Below are positions 11,221-21,932 of a stretch of DNA of 64,000 nt, one piece after another; the first letter of the stretch is position 1; every line of letters begins with the position of its first letter. The stretch comes from Myxocyprinus asiaticus. Its lineage: Eukaryota > Chordata > Actinopteri > Cypriniformes > Catostomidae. Made by a program: the position numbers and the translations under genes. The notes beneath the pieces are model-generated. The model was given only the letters and a program-made list of their open reading frames with translations. It made no database searches and was not told the origin of the DNA. The stretch is taken from positions 33,447,501 through 33,511,500 of the forward strand of contig NC_059385.1 of NCBI RefSeq assembly GCF_019703515.2, in the 5' to 3' direction.

Positions 11221-11882
11221 AATAAAGAATAAATAAAAATACAATAAATAGCTTAATAAACATCAGTACTATATGTTTAGTATAAGTCAATTGCTGACCA
11301 TTTAAATAAATAATAAATAAAAATAAAACAAATAGCTAAAAAAAACATCAGTACTGTTTAGTATCAGTCAAATGCTGACCGTTTAAATAAAGAATAAATA
11401 AAAATAAAATAAATAGCTAAATAAACATCAGTACTGTATGTTTAATATCAGTCAAATGCTGACCATTAAAATAAAGAATAAATAAAAATAAATATAAAAC
11501 AAATAGTTAAATAAACATCAGTACTGTTTAGTATCAGTCAAATGCTGACCATTAAAATAAAGAATAAATAAAAATACAATAAATAGCTAAATAAACATCA
11601 GTACTGTATGTTTAGTATAAGTCAATTGCTGACCATTTAAATAAAGAATACATAAAAATAAAACAAATAGCTAAATAAACATAAGTACTGTTTAGTATCA
11701 GTCAAATGCTGACCGTTTAATTAAAGAATAAATAAAAATAAAATAAATAGCTAAATATACATCAGTATTGTATGTTTAGTATCAGTCAAATGCTGACCAT
11801 TTAAATAAAGAATAAATAAAAAATAAAATAAATAGCTAAATAAACATCAGTACTGTTTAGTATCAGTCAAATGCTGACTATA
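11221..11882. repeat. higher-order minisatellite, eight ~80-86 bp units
   Basis: Eight tandem units start near 11221, 11306, 11387, 11471, 11557, 11641, 11721 and 11805. Each has the form AATAAAGAATAAATAAAAAT, then a TAGCTAAATAAACATCAGTA block, then GTCAAATGCTGACC. They alternate strictly between a longer form with TGTATGTTTAG-type sequence (units 1, 3, 5, 7) and a shorter form with CTGTTTAG (2, 4, 6, 8). In addition, units 1 and 5 share ACAATAAATAG and TAAGTCAATTG, and units 2 and 6 share AAAACAAATAG and GACCGTTTAA. The real period therefore looks like four units (about 335 bases), present twice. Confidence 0.85.
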
Positions 11883-12634
11883 TTAATACTGCCGAGGCAA
11901 TATAAACAGATAAGCAGCGGCGTTACACCGTTTTCTTCAGGGGAAGTTCAGGGGAAACTTTCAACGGTGGAAAGCCAGACTTCTAAATATTACATTTTAT
12001 AAATGCAACAACTGGAATTGTTCGGTTGATGGGGGTACCAAACTGTGAACCCTGAACAAAACAGTTTCGTGAATACATGTTTACTCATTAGCTTCCACTC
12101 AACTGACAACAATGAAAGTAGCTACGTGATTAGCTAGTTCGCTATAAGCTCGTCACGGAGAGTAAAAGACGGACGTTGTTTATTTTACTTTCCAGCATTG
12201 TGTAGGTTCTACTGGTTGTTTAGATCAGTTTTACTATCAGAAATAATTTTTTCTTTAGTTATTAATTAATATTTAAATTAAATAATCTAACTCATTAAAA
12301 CCTCACACGGCGCACCATTAAATGTAGTGCGCCACGTTCAGGAGCAGGTTTGGTTATTAGCAATAATTAATAATTATTAAAATCAATAGAACATTGATGA
12401 GAATCAATGTTAGCTTTTTTAATCCTTTAAATCAAGATAATCATTCATTATTAACATTGATGAAACATTGATTAAAATTAACACTAGCTTATTGATCATT
12501 CAAATTCAACAATCATCAAAGATAATTATCAGTTATCAAAAAGCAATAGAATATTAATAAGGATTAATATATCGCCGGGGCACCACCCTGGAATCAGGGA
12601 CTAATAACCAGATAGAATAACAGTCTCAGTATTA

Positions 12635-12928
12635 GATTGTTCTCTTAGGAAAATCGACATCTGAAGAATATCGATTTTCGGAAAAAAAACAATGAAGGCT
12701 TGAATCCGAGCACTGACATCCCGTCAGCATTTGACACAGGTGTATGCAAAACAAACCAAAACACTTCTCTTTGAAATATAACAAAGTTTATTTATGCAGT
12801 AATGTCAATTAATAATCAATACAATGCAGTCAATAAACTTCCGACTTACAACTACAAACTAAACAGTGACATGATTAGATATGGTAACCAAAATAAGCCT
12901 ATAACACATGAGAGGAAGGTGTGTGTGA

Positions 12929-12966
<38 letters not shown>

Positions 12967-13189
12967 GGTGTAACGTGCACAGAATGGCGGACCTGACTCT
13001 CGTGGAGAGTACGTCACGCAAGATTTCCGGCCAGAGAATATGGCCGCGAATGTGGGCGGAGAGAAGCCTGTAAATGGCGTCTGCCCGTTTACCGCGTCTC
13101 CGCTTGTACGATAACTTAGGGATGAAGCTGAGCTTTATCACGAAGTTATCTACTAGCCAAAAGTGTGTGTGAGAATGTTTGTGAGGGGT

Positions 13190-13224
<35 letters not shown>

Positions 13225-14263
13225 TTAGTACGAGAGAGAGAGAGATTAAAGTGGCGGCACCAAAGCCAGTTTCGCGATCGTGGGAGAGAAAGCAGCTGTT
13301 AGTATATCACTCAGAGACGCGGTGGACGGCTCGTTAACTGTCCCGCGGTCTTTGGTTCTTTAATGGATAAACTCAGTGTGCCGGTCTCACCCGCGGTGCC
13401 GGAAATACACAGCAGATCTCATTCTTGATAACAGTACATTACATTAATACCTTGAGTATTATTAGCAGCAATGAGCGGACTCGGCGGTCCGTAAACTGTA
13501 CAAGCAATAACTTTGATACACAAAAATAACACACTATAATATTCTATCTCTGCCCAGACGTAAACCTCTTACTTGAATCGTATGAGCATGCAGATGAATG
13601 TGTGTTCATCCATCCTTTAACACTGACTCGATTCCTCGAGGCTCGGGTGATGACGGGAGGCCATTTCCTCGCTCTGTCGGCGGGCGGTACGGCTGCTGTT
13701 TCTCGGCGGGCTGGCGGAGAAATCAGCGACATCGACTTGATTGACGATGGAAGAGAAATCTTTTATCTCTTCACTTCTGCAGGCAAACGGATGAAGATGC
13801 GGATTGCTCAGCAGTCTCCTTCGGATTCGTTAGAGTGTTCGGTGGAACACAGAGTAATCTCAACTCGTCCAGCGAGATGGAGATTGTATGGCCACAGTTT
13901 CAAGTCGGATGTTACTTCCTTGTGCCACGAGGCTACACCTGAGAGCAGCGATGAGCTGCGTCTACACACGGCGACAAAATGTTGCTGGAAGCAAATCCCG
14001 GAAGCATCTCAGAGTTATTTCTACTCCCGATGACGTCATGGTTGAGGGGCATTCTGTTGTGTGCCTCATCCAATAGGAGTTGAGAGTTTGAACCTTTAGT
14101 GAGCAAGGCTTCGTGGGATTTGTAGTCTGTTTTGGACTCCCTTTGTTTGATTTTGGTGCGGTTTTTATCAGTAAGATTTATGACTTGTGTGTGGGCCTCA
14201 GTTAGGTTTTACGACTGTGTTAGGCCTGCCTTTGTCTTCTATCTGAATACATGAGGCCCAACA
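12635..14263 (-). repeat. putative LTR (solo or isolated) on the minus strand
   Basis: Read on the minus strand, the segment begins TGTTGGGCCTCATG (14263) and ends CCTAAGAGAACA (12635), giving TGTT...AACA termini typical of LTRs. It is GC- and CpG-rich compared with its surroundings and has a TATA-like word (GATAAAAG, near 13767). It also has an AATAAA signal near 12790, about 150 bases before the 3' end, as expected for R-U5. Two (TG)n tracts (about 12929-12963 and 13194-13222) have expanded inside. I cannot show a target duplication or a second LTR, and no gag, pol or env lies next to it. A 143-codon plus-strand frame at 13602-14033 lies wholly within it and looks accidental. Confidence 0.45.
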
Positions 14264-14415
14264 ATTGTGTCTCACCAACTAGGTAACAACATAGCATGAA
14301 ATCAACACTCATCAGACACAATCCACCACTGCACCGTTGTCTGCTGAGCTGCAAAAAGATGCTCTGATGTTTACTTTTCAATCTGCTACATTACTTAGTG
14401 CACTGACAAACTATA

Positions 14416-16032
14416 CAGTGCATCCGGAAAGTATTCACAGCGCTTCACTTTTTCCACATTTTGTTATGTTACAGCATTATTCCAAAATGGATTAAATTCA
14501 TTATTTTCCTCAAAATTCTACAAACAATACCCCATAATGACAACGTGAAAGAAGTTTGTTTGAAATCTTTGCAGATTTATTAAAAATAAAAAACGAAATA
14601 AAATCACATGTACATAAGTATTCACAGCCTTTGCTCAATACTTTGTTGAAGCACCTTTGGCACCAATTACAGCCTCAAGTCTTTTTGAGTATGATGCTAC
14701 AAGCTTGGCACACCTATTTTTGGGCAGTTTCTCCCATTCTTCTTTGCAGGATCTCTCAAGCTCCATCAGGTTGGATAGGGAGCGTCGGTGCACAGCCATT
14801 TTCAGATCTCTCCAGAGATGTTCAAACGAGTTCAAGTCTGGGCTCTGGCTGGGCCACTCAAGGACATTCACAGAGTTGTCCCGTAGCCACTCCTTTGTTA
14901 TCTTGGCTGTGTGCTTGGGGTCGTTGTCCTGTTGGAAGATGAACCTTCACCCCAGTCTGAGGTCCAAAGTGCTCTGGAGCAGGTTTTCATCAAGGATGTC
15001 TCTGTACATTGCTGCATTCATCTTTCCCTCGATCCTGACTAGTCTCCCAGTTCCTGCAGCTGAAAAACATCCCCACAGCATGATGCTGCCACCACCATGC
15101 TTCACTCTAGGGATGGTATTGGCCAGGTGATGAGCGGTGCCTGGTTTCCTCCAGGCATGACGCTTGCCATTCAGGCCAAAGAGTTCAATCTTTGTTTCTC
15201 ATGGTCTGAGAGTCCTTCAGGTGCCTTTTGGCAAACTCCAGGCGGGCTGTCATGTGCCTTTTACTGAGGAGTGGCTTCCGTCTGGCCACTCTACCATACA
15301 GGCCTGATTGGTGGAGTGCTGCAGAGATGGTTGTTCTTCTGGAAGGTTCTCCTCTCTCCACAGAGAAATGCTGGAGCTCTGTCAAAGTGACCATCGGGTT
15401 CTTGGTCACCTCCCAGACTAAGGCCCTTCTTCCCCGATTGCTCAGTTTGGCCAGGCGGCCAGCTCTAGGAAGAGTCCTGGTGGTTCCAAACTTCTTCCAT
15501 TTATGGATGATGGAGGCCACTATGCTCATTGGGACCTTCAATGCTGCAGAAATGTTTCTGTACCCTTCCCCAGATCTGTGTCTCGATACAATCCTGTCTC
15601 GGAGGTCTACAGACAATTCCTTGGACTTCATGGCTTGGTCTGTGCACTGACATGCACTGTTAACTGTGGGACCTTATATAGACAGGTGTGCCTTTCCAAA
15701 TCATGTCCAATCAACTGAATTTACCACAGGTGGACTCCAATCAAGTTGTAGAAACATCTCAAGGATGATCAATGGAAACAGGATGCACCTGAGCTCAATT
15801 TTGTGTGTCATGGCAAAGGCTGTGAATACTTATGTACATGTGATTTGTTTCATGTTTTTATTTTTAATAAATTTGCAAAGATTTTAAACAAACCTCTTTC
15901 ACGTTCTCATTATGGGGTATTGTTTGTAGAATTTTTAGAAAAATAATGAATTTAATCCATTATGGAATAAGGCTGTAACATAACAAAATGTGGAAAAAAG
16001 TGAAGCGCTGTGAATACTTTCCGGATGCACTA
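14416..16032 (-). mobile_element. second Tc1 family element (CAGTGCATCCGG ends)
   Basis: This element of about 1.6 kb has the left terminus CAGTGCATCCGGAAAGTATT after TA and the right terminus AATACTTTCCGGATGCACTA before TA, so only the last base mismatches. The inverted repeats extend over ~200 bases and include the shared phrase AACAATACCCCATAATGA. It carries a minus-strand transposase pseudogene that differs clearly from the one in copies 1 and 2, so it is a separate Tc1 lineage. It is inserted in the CCGATAT-ended element. Confidence 0.93.
14635..15631 (-). pseudogene. Tc1 transposase pseudogene (second family)
   Basis: The N-terminal half (15631 down to 15185, 148 codons) starts MKSKELSVDLRDRIVSRHRS. 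It has the helix-turn-helix DNA-binding region (GEGYRNISAALKVPMSIVAS) and the second HTH-like region ending in KPLLSKRHMTARLEFAKRHL. The C-terminal part resumes in another frame at 14871 with [20 protein letters not shown], containing the catalytic glutamate region; where NPIE is usual it reads NSFE. The middle, which should carry both catalytic aspartates, is broken by at least one frameshift or stop between 14872 and 15184. The product cannot be functional. Confidence 0.9.
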
Positions 16033-16202
16033 TAGCTGGCTAACAGCAAAAAGACATGAGTGACATGGTTGTCAGGGACAAGGTTAATGTTATATTAGTT
16101 ATATTGAAAAGGGAAAATTATGGGGTCATTGTTTATTAAGTTTCCAGTATGTATTTAACAGACAAGTTATCAACTTGTGGTAGCTTGTGGTAGCTGATCA
16201 TG

Positions 16203-16445
16203 GGGCAGTGGTAGCTCAGTGGTTAAGGCTCTGGGTTACTGATCAGAAGGTCGGGGGTTCAAGCCCCAGCACTGCCAAGATGCCACTGTTGGGCCCTTGA
16301 GCAAGGCCCTTGACCCTATCTGCTCCAGGGGCACCATATCATGGCTGACCCTGCACTCTGACCCCAGCCTAGCTGGGATATGTGAAAAAGAAGAATTTCA
16401 CTGTATATGTGCAAATGTATAATGTGTGATGAATAAAGAAAATTA
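16203..16445 (+). mobile_element. tRNA-derived SINE (V-SINE-like)
   Basis: The head contains a Pol III A-box-like TGGTAGCTCAGTGG (about 16209-16222) and a B-box-like GGTTCAAGCC (about 16256-16265), spaced as in a tRNA. The body that follows, with GGGCCCTTGAGCAAGGCCCT and a GGCTGACCCTGCACTCTGAC stretch, resembles the conserved central domain of fish V-SINEs. It ends in an AATAAAGAAAA-like tail followed by an (ATTAT)n-rich tract. It is not a functional tRNA gene, because the sequence does not close into an acceptor stem. It sits inside the CCGATAT element. Confidence 0.8.
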
Positions 16446-16741
16446 ATTATAATTATTATTATAATTATTATTAATTATAATTATTAACTTACTGTGATGA
16501 CACCGCTGAACTCTGCCCTGTCTGCAGAGCCACCGTCGGCTCAAATCTGTAAACAGTGGAGTCGGAGCGTGCTCTGCTGGTCAAACTACGCTATGACACC
16601 AATTCTAAAGCATTGTTTTCTGCATTATATGTTCTGAAAAAAAGTTTTCATATCAGTGCATATCGGTAAAACATACGCAGATACCGATATATCAGTGAAA
16701 GGCTAATATCGGCCGATAATATCGGTCGGGCACTAATATAT

Positions 16742-16898
16742 ATATAGTGCCTTGCAAAAGTATTCAGACCCCTGACCAATTATCTCATATTACTGAATTG
16801 CAAATGGTGCATTGAAATTTCATTCCGATTGATATTTTATTTTAAAACACTGAAACTAAAAATCAATTATTGTAAGGTGACATTGGTTTTATGTTTGG

Positions 16899-16937
<39 letters not shown>

Positions 16938-16998
16938 GAAAAACTTAAATATCTTGCTTGCAAGTATTCAACCCCTGTGCTGTGGAAGCTGCTGGGTT
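16742..16998. mobile_element. Tc1-type terminal fragment (AGTGCCTTGCAAAAGTATTC)
   Basis: A transposon end, AGTGCCTTGCAAAAGTATTC, follows a TA tract and is joined after ~160 bases to another TA tract. A second phrase, GCAAGTATTCAACCCCTGTG, follows. These phrases are typical of Tc1-like inverted repeats in fish. No transposase remains and no opposite end was found, so this is a solo end or heavily deleted copy abutting the next element. Confidence 0.5.
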
Positions 16999-18202
16999 AC
17001 ACCAGGTTATACAAAAATATTGGTATTTTAAGGAAATTGGTATGTTAATTCATCAAAGTGGCATTCAGCTGATCACAGAGTATAGTCAGCACATTACTGA
17101 TGTAAAAAACAGCACCATCACTATTTGAAAAAAGTCATTTTTGATCAAATCTACACAGACCCTATTTCCAGCAGCCATCACTCCAACACCTTATCCTTGA
17201 GTAATCATGCTAAATTGCTAATTCGGTTCTAGAAAATGACTTGCCATTATATCAAACACTGTTGAAAGCTATTTGGTTTGTTAAATGAAGCTTAACGTTG
17301 TCTTTGTGTTTGTTTTTGAGTTGCCACAGTATGCTATAGACTGGTCTGTCTTAAGGTCAATATTAGGTCGAAAATGGCAAAAAAGAAACAGCTTTCTCTA
17401 GAAACTCGTCAGTCAATCATTGTTTTGAGGAATGAACGCTATACTATGCTTGAAATTGCCACAAAAAAAATTAAGATTTCATACAAAGGTGTACACTACA
17501 GTCTTCAAAGACAAAGGACAACTGGCTCTAACAAGGACAGAAAGAGATGTGGAAGGCAAGATGTACAACTAAACAAGAGGATAAGTACATCAGAGTCTCT
17601 AGTTTGAGAAATAGATGCCTCATATGTCCTCAGCTGACAGCTTCATTGAAATCTACATGCTCAACACCAGTTTCATGTACAACAGTAAAGAGAAGACTCA
17701 GGGGTGCATGCCTTATGGGAAGAATTGCAAAGAAAAAGCCACTTTTGAAACAGAAAACCAAAAAGAAAAGGTTAGAGTGGGCAAAGAAACAGACATTGGA
17801 CAACAGATTTGGAAAAGTGTGTTATGGATCTTAACCCCATTGAGCTTTTGTAGGATCAGCTAGACTGTAAGGTATGTGAGAAGTGCCCGACAAGACAGCC
17901 ACATTTATGGCAAGTGCTACAGGAAGCATGGGGTGAAATGTCACCTGAGTATCTGGACAAACTGACAGCTAGAATGCCAAGTATCTACAAAGCTGTCATT
18001 GCTGCACGTGGAGGATTTTGTTTGATGAGAACTCTTTGAAGTAGTTTAAATTTTTTTTCAAATTGTAATAGTAATTTTTCACATTATTAATGTCCTGACT
18101 ATACATTGTGATCAGTTGAATGGCACTTTGGTGAATAAAAGTACCAATTTCTTTCTATATGAGCAAAATCTGTACATTATTCCAAACCCTTGGCTGCCAG
18201 TG
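16999..18202 (+). mobile_element. internally deleted Tc1 derivative, copy A
   Basis: The right terminus TTGGCTGCCAGTG (ending 18202, followed by TA) is the inverse of CACTGGCGGCCAA seen at the left end of copy C. The left end near 16999 is degenerate (ACACCAGGTTATAC). The inner inverted-repeat sequence ATTCAGCTGATCACAGAGTA is recognisable at both ends. The element is about 1.2 kb, whereas full Tc1 elements are about 1.6 kb, because the centre of the transposase is missing at the same place as in copies B and C. Confidence 0.8.
17374..18039 (+). pseudogene. deleted Tc1 transposase, copy A
   Basis: The reading frame starts MAKKKQLSLETRQSIIVLRN with the N-terminal DNA-binding domain (HTH, then KDRKRCGR). 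After a frameshift it continues to KKKPLLKQKTKKKRLEWAKK. Near 17827 the coding sequence leaps, out of frame, from the ...KVLW-type position just before the first catalytic aspartate to the LNPIE position of the catalytic glutamate. The segment with both aspartates is therefore absent. The remaining C-terminal part (LDKLTARMPSIYKAVIAARG) runs to a stop at 18037-18039. It keeps the DNA-binding half and lacks catalysis, as expected of a passenger mobilised by another transposase. Confidence 0.85.
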
Positions 18203-18204
18203 TA

Positions 18205-20315
18205 TAAATACATATTTATCCATCCATCCATTTTTTTACACTTATCCGGGTCGCGGGGGCAGCAGTTTGAGCAGGGATACCCAGACCTCCCTCTCTCCAG
18301 CCACTTCAGCCAGCTCTCCTGGGAGGATACCGAGGCGTTCCCAGGCCAGCCTAGAGATATAATCTCTCCAGCTTGTCCTGGGTCTGCCCCTCCCGGATGG
18401 ACATGCCCGGAATGCCTGTACAGGGAAAGTGTCCGGGGTGCATCCTAGAAAGATGTCAGAACCACCTCAACTGGTCCTTTCGATGCGGAGGAGCAGCGGC
18501 TCTACTTTGAGCCCTTCCCGAATGTCTGAGCTCCTTAACCTATCTCTAAGGCTGAGGTCAGACACACTACGAAGGAAACTAATTTCCACTGCTTGTATCT
18601 GCGATCTCATAATTTCGGTCACTACCCAAAGCTTGTGACCATAGGTGAGGGTAGGAACATGGATTGACTGGTAATTCGAGAGCCTTGCCTTCAGGCTCAG
18701 CTCTCTCTTCACCACGATTGACCAGTACAATGCCTGCATAACTGCTGATGCTGCACCGATCCATCTGTCGATCTCACGCTCCATTCCCCCATCACTCGTG
18801 AATAAGACCCCGAGATACTTAAACTCCTCCACCTGGGACAGCCACTCATCTCCAACCTGAAGAGGACACTGTACCCTTTTCCATCAGAGGACCATGGACT
18901 CGGACTTGGAGGTGCTGATCCTCATTCCTGCTGCTTCTCACTCTGCAAACCATACCAATAAACACTGGAGGTCACTACCCGATGAAGCCAACAGGACAAC
19001 ATCATCTGCAAAAAGCAGGGATGCAATCCTGAGGTCACCCAATTGGAACCCTCCACCCCTTGGCTGTGCCTAGAAATGTGGCTCTGTCTATAAAAGTTAT
19101 GAACAGAAACAGTGACAAGGGGCAACCCTGGCGGAGTCCAACATTCACTGAGAACAAGTTTGACTTACTACCGGAAATGCGAACCAAACTCTTGCTCTGT
19201 TCATAAAGGGACCGTATGTCTCGTAGCAGTGAGCCCGATACCCTGTACTCCCGAAGCACCCCACACAGAATTCCTCTCGGGACACGGTCGTATGTCTTTT
19301 CCATTGTCCACAAAACACATGTAGACTGGTTTGGCAAACTCCCATGATCCCTCCAGTATTCTCGAGAGGGTAAAAAGTTGGTCCAGTGTTCCATACCCAG
19401 GACGGAATCCGCATGGTTCCTCCTTAATCCAAGGTTCAACCACCAGCCGAACCCTCCTTTCCAGCACCCAAGCATAGGCTTTTATGGTGAGGCTGAGGAG
19501 TGTGATCCTCCTAAATTTGGGGCACATCCTCCTGTCCCGTTTCTTAAAAATAGGGACCACCTCCCCAGTTTGCCAATCCAAGGGTACCAAACCCCCTATT
19601 CGACGCAGTGTTGAAAAGGTGTGTCAACCAAGACAACCCAACAACATCCAGAGCCTTCAGATATTCCGGGCAAATCTCATCCCCCTGCCACCGAGGAGCT
19701 TGGCCCGCCGGTACCCGTCAGCTGCTTCAGGAGTTCCAAAAGCTAACTAAGCTTGGAAGGCCTCCTTCAGCTTGACCGGCCCCTTTACCACTGGTGTCCA
19801 CCACTGGGTTTGGGGGTTGCCGCCACGACAGGCCCAGACAAACTCAGCAATGGAGGCCCGGAACATGGCCCTTTCAGATTCAATGTCCCCAGTCTCCCTC
19901 GGCCTGCAAGAGAATTTCTTCTGGAGGTGCAAGTTGAAGATCTCCCGGACATGGGCTTCTGCCAAATGTTCCCAGCAAACCCTCACTATACGTTAGGGTT
20001 TCCCAGGTCTGCTCGGCATCTTCCCTGCCATCTGATCAAACTCACCACCAGGTAGTGATCAGTTGACAGCTCAGCTCCTCTATTCACCCGAGTGTCCAAG
20101 ACATATGGTCACAGGTCGGATGATACGATTACAGAATTGATCATCGACCTGCGGCCTAGGGTGTCCGGGTGCCAAGTGCACTTATGGGCACCCTTATGCT
20201 CAAACATGGTTTTTGTTATGGACAAACTGTGATTAGCAAAGAAGTCCAATAACAAAACACCACTCTGGTTCAGATCGGACGGGCTGTTCCTCCCAATCGC
20301 ACCCCAGACAACATA
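18205..20315 (-). mobile_element. 5'-truncated Rex3/RTE-like LINE fragment
   Basis: On the minus strand this non-LTR retrotransposon runs from about 20315 to a 3' tail of GATG repeats (GGATGGATGGATAAATA at 18213-18230 in reverse). Known Rex3 elements of teleosts are usually 5'-truncated and end in (GATG)n, which fits; the clade assignment is otherwise an inference. The coding part has reverse-transcriptase pieces with many frameshifts. The fragment fills exactly the space between two inverted copies of the deleted Tc1 derivative (copy A ending at 18202 and copy B starting near 20316). Confidence 0.75.
18467..19590 (-). pseudogene. LINE reverse transcriptase pseudogene
   Basis: Fragments in several frames spell out a reverse transcriptase. 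In order, they are FKKRDRRMCPKFRRITLLSL, EEPCGFRPGYGTLDQLFTLS, then DRVPRGILCGVLREY, VGLRQGCPLS (the conserved motif before the active site) and, at the 3' side, MEEFKYLGVLFTSDGGMERE and AVMQALYWSIVVKRELSLKA. The expected FADD active-site region, between about 18900 and 19060, is split by frameshifts. At least four frame changes make it non-functional. The upstream endonuclease domain is mostly missing; 19747-19986 may contain a trace of it, which I cannot confirm. Confidence 0.8.
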
Positions 20316-21520
20316 TCCTGGTGGCCAAATGTTTGGAATAATGTACAGATTTTGCTGTAATGGAAAGAAATTGGTACTTTTATTCACCAAAGTGGCATTC
20401 AACTGATCACAATGTATAGTCAGGACATTAATAACGTGACAAATTACTATTACAATTTGAAAAAAATTTTCAGAACTTCTTAAACTACTTCAAAGTGTTC
20501 TCTTCAAAAAATCCTCCATGTGCAGCAATGACAGCTTTGCACATTCTTGGCATTCTAGCTGTCAGTTTGTCCAGATACTCAGGTGACATTTCACACCATG
20601 CTTCCTGTAGCACATGCCATAGATGTAGTTGTCTTGTCACTTCTCACGCACATTACAGTCTAGCTGATCCCACAAAAGCTAATTGGGTTAAGATCCATAA
20701 CACTCTTTTCCAATTATCTGTTGTCCAATGTCTGTTTCTTTGCCCACTCTAACCTTTTCTTTTTGTTTTTCTGTTTCAAAAGTGGCTTTTTCTTTGAAAT
20801 TCTTCCCATAAGGCCTGCACCCCTGAGTCTTCTCTTTACTGTTGTACATGAAACTGGTGTTGAGCGGGTAGAATTCAATGAAGCTGTCAGCTGTGGACAT
20901 GTGAGGCATCTATTTCTCAAACTAGAGACTCTAATGTACTTATCCTCTTGTTTAGTTGTACACCTGGCCTTCCACATCTCTTTCTGTCCTTGTTAGAGCC
21001 AGTTGTCCTTTGTCTTTGAAGACTGTAGTGTGCACCTTTGTATGTAATCTTCAGTTTTTTGGCAATTTCAAGCATAGTATAGCCTTCATTCCTCAAAACA
21101 ATGATTGACTGACGAGGTTCTAGAGAAAGCTGTTTCTTTTTTGCCATTTTTGACCTAATATTAACCTTAAGACAGACCAGTCTATTGCATACTGTGGCAA
21201 CTCAAAAACAAGCACAAAGACAAAGTCAAGCTTCATTTATTGATCCAAATAGCTTTCAGTAGTGTTTGTTATAATGGCAAGTGATTTTCTAGTACCAAAT
21301 TAGCAATTTAGCATGAATTACTCAAGGATAAGGTGTTGGAATGATGGCTGCTGGGAATGGGGGCTGTGTAGATTTGATCAAAAATGACTTTTTTCAAATA
21401 GTGATGGTGCTGTTTTTTAAATCAGTAATGTCCTGACTATACTTTGTGATCAGTTGAATGCCACTTTGGTGAATTAAAGTACCAATTTCCTTCCAAAACA
21501 GCAAAATCTGTACATTATTA
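20316..21520 (-). mobile_element. internally deleted Tc1 derivative, copy B (inverted)
   Basis: This is the same family as copy A in opposite orientation. The left end near 20316 reads CTGGTGGCCAAATGTTTGGA, and the right end stops near 21520 after GCAAAATCTGTACATTATTA, so the outermost ~20 bases are lost. The internal junction (CACTCTTTTCCAATTATCTG next to GGGTTAAGATCCATAA, near 20694) is at the same place as in A and C. With copy A it forms a ~1.2 kb inverted repeat around the Rex3-like fragment. Confidence 0.85.
20490..21147 (-). pseudogene. deleted Tc1 transposase, copy B
   Basis: On the minus strand it starts at 21147 with MAKKKQLSLEPRQSIIVLRN, followed by the DNA-binding region up to KRISTLESLV and a stop. 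It continues in another frame with RRLRGAGLMGRISKKKPLLK and KKKRLEWAKKQTLDNR. The catalytic core between the first aspartate and the glutamate is missing at the junction shared with A and C. It retains the N-terminal half better than copy C does. Confidence 0.85.
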
Positions 21521-21932
21521 ATTTATTATTCATTATTCATTCATTGAGGCACCCAAACACCTCTACCACGGTAAGGTGGCGATTCACAGAGGATATGTAT
21601 ATATAGTGCGCTCCAAAGACAGGCTTACACACACAGACAACTAAATAAAGACCATTGTACGAGAGCAGATGGAGGCGTCCGACCACACCATACCGGCACT
21701 TAAATGAACATATTATGGGCTGCCCTGTGAGTGTGCACAATGATTGGCTAAACAAAAGATCTGACTACGGCCCGTGGACATCTTTTTTCCACTGTTTACG
21801 GAGCCTAGGACTGCTACTGAGACAAACCGTTTCATGGCACCTATTTCAAATATGTCAGACAGTTAATAAGGACGTTTTCTGCATGTCATTTAATTAAAAA
21901 AAACACCTTTAATAGCTGCTTTGTCATTGTAG
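21521..21932. other. intron segment before exon 5, unassigned
   Basis: This includes a TTATTCATTCATTGAGGCAC stretch and a moderately GC-rich block to about 21800 that looks like a repeat fragment. I cannot name its family. The last ~40 bases are a normal pyrimidine-rich tract and the CATTGTAG acceptor for exon 5. Confidence 0.35.

Larger units (their letters stand above)
10986..16737. mobile_element. large CCGATAT-ended DNA element hosting nested insertions
   Basis: The left end (TTAGAGCCTGACCGATATGG, from about 10987) is the imperfect inverse of the right end, which terminates in ATATCGGTCGGGCACTAATA at about 16738. Both subterminal regions carry repeated CCGATAT or ATATCGG words (near 11017, 11037, 16683, 16710 and 16721), like the subterminal iterons of hAT-like elements. 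Inside lie a minisatellite (11221-11882), a putative LTR (12635-14263), a Tc1 element (14416-16032) and a SINE (16203-16445). Subtracting the last three leaves about 2.3 kb of host element. I see no transposase. It too sits between (TA)n tracts, which hides the target duplication, so the hAT assignment is only a suggestion. Confidence 0.6.

Noticed and set aside
11221..11882. CRISPR-like array
   Set aside because: The units are contiguous tandem repeats with no unique spacers, in a vertebrate genome. It is a minisatellite.
13602..14033. 143-codon plus-strand open frame in a GC-rich block
   Set aside because: It lies inside the putative LTR, has no family resemblance, and is explained by the low stop-codon frequency of GC-rich DNA.
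15228..15718. Plus-strand frames of 140 and 71 codons
   Set aside because: They are antisense to the Tc1 transposase in the minus strand and have no domain of their own.
16203..16290. tRNA gene
   Set aside because: A- and B-box-like words are present, but the sequence does not fold into a full cloverleaf and continues into a SINE body with a tail.
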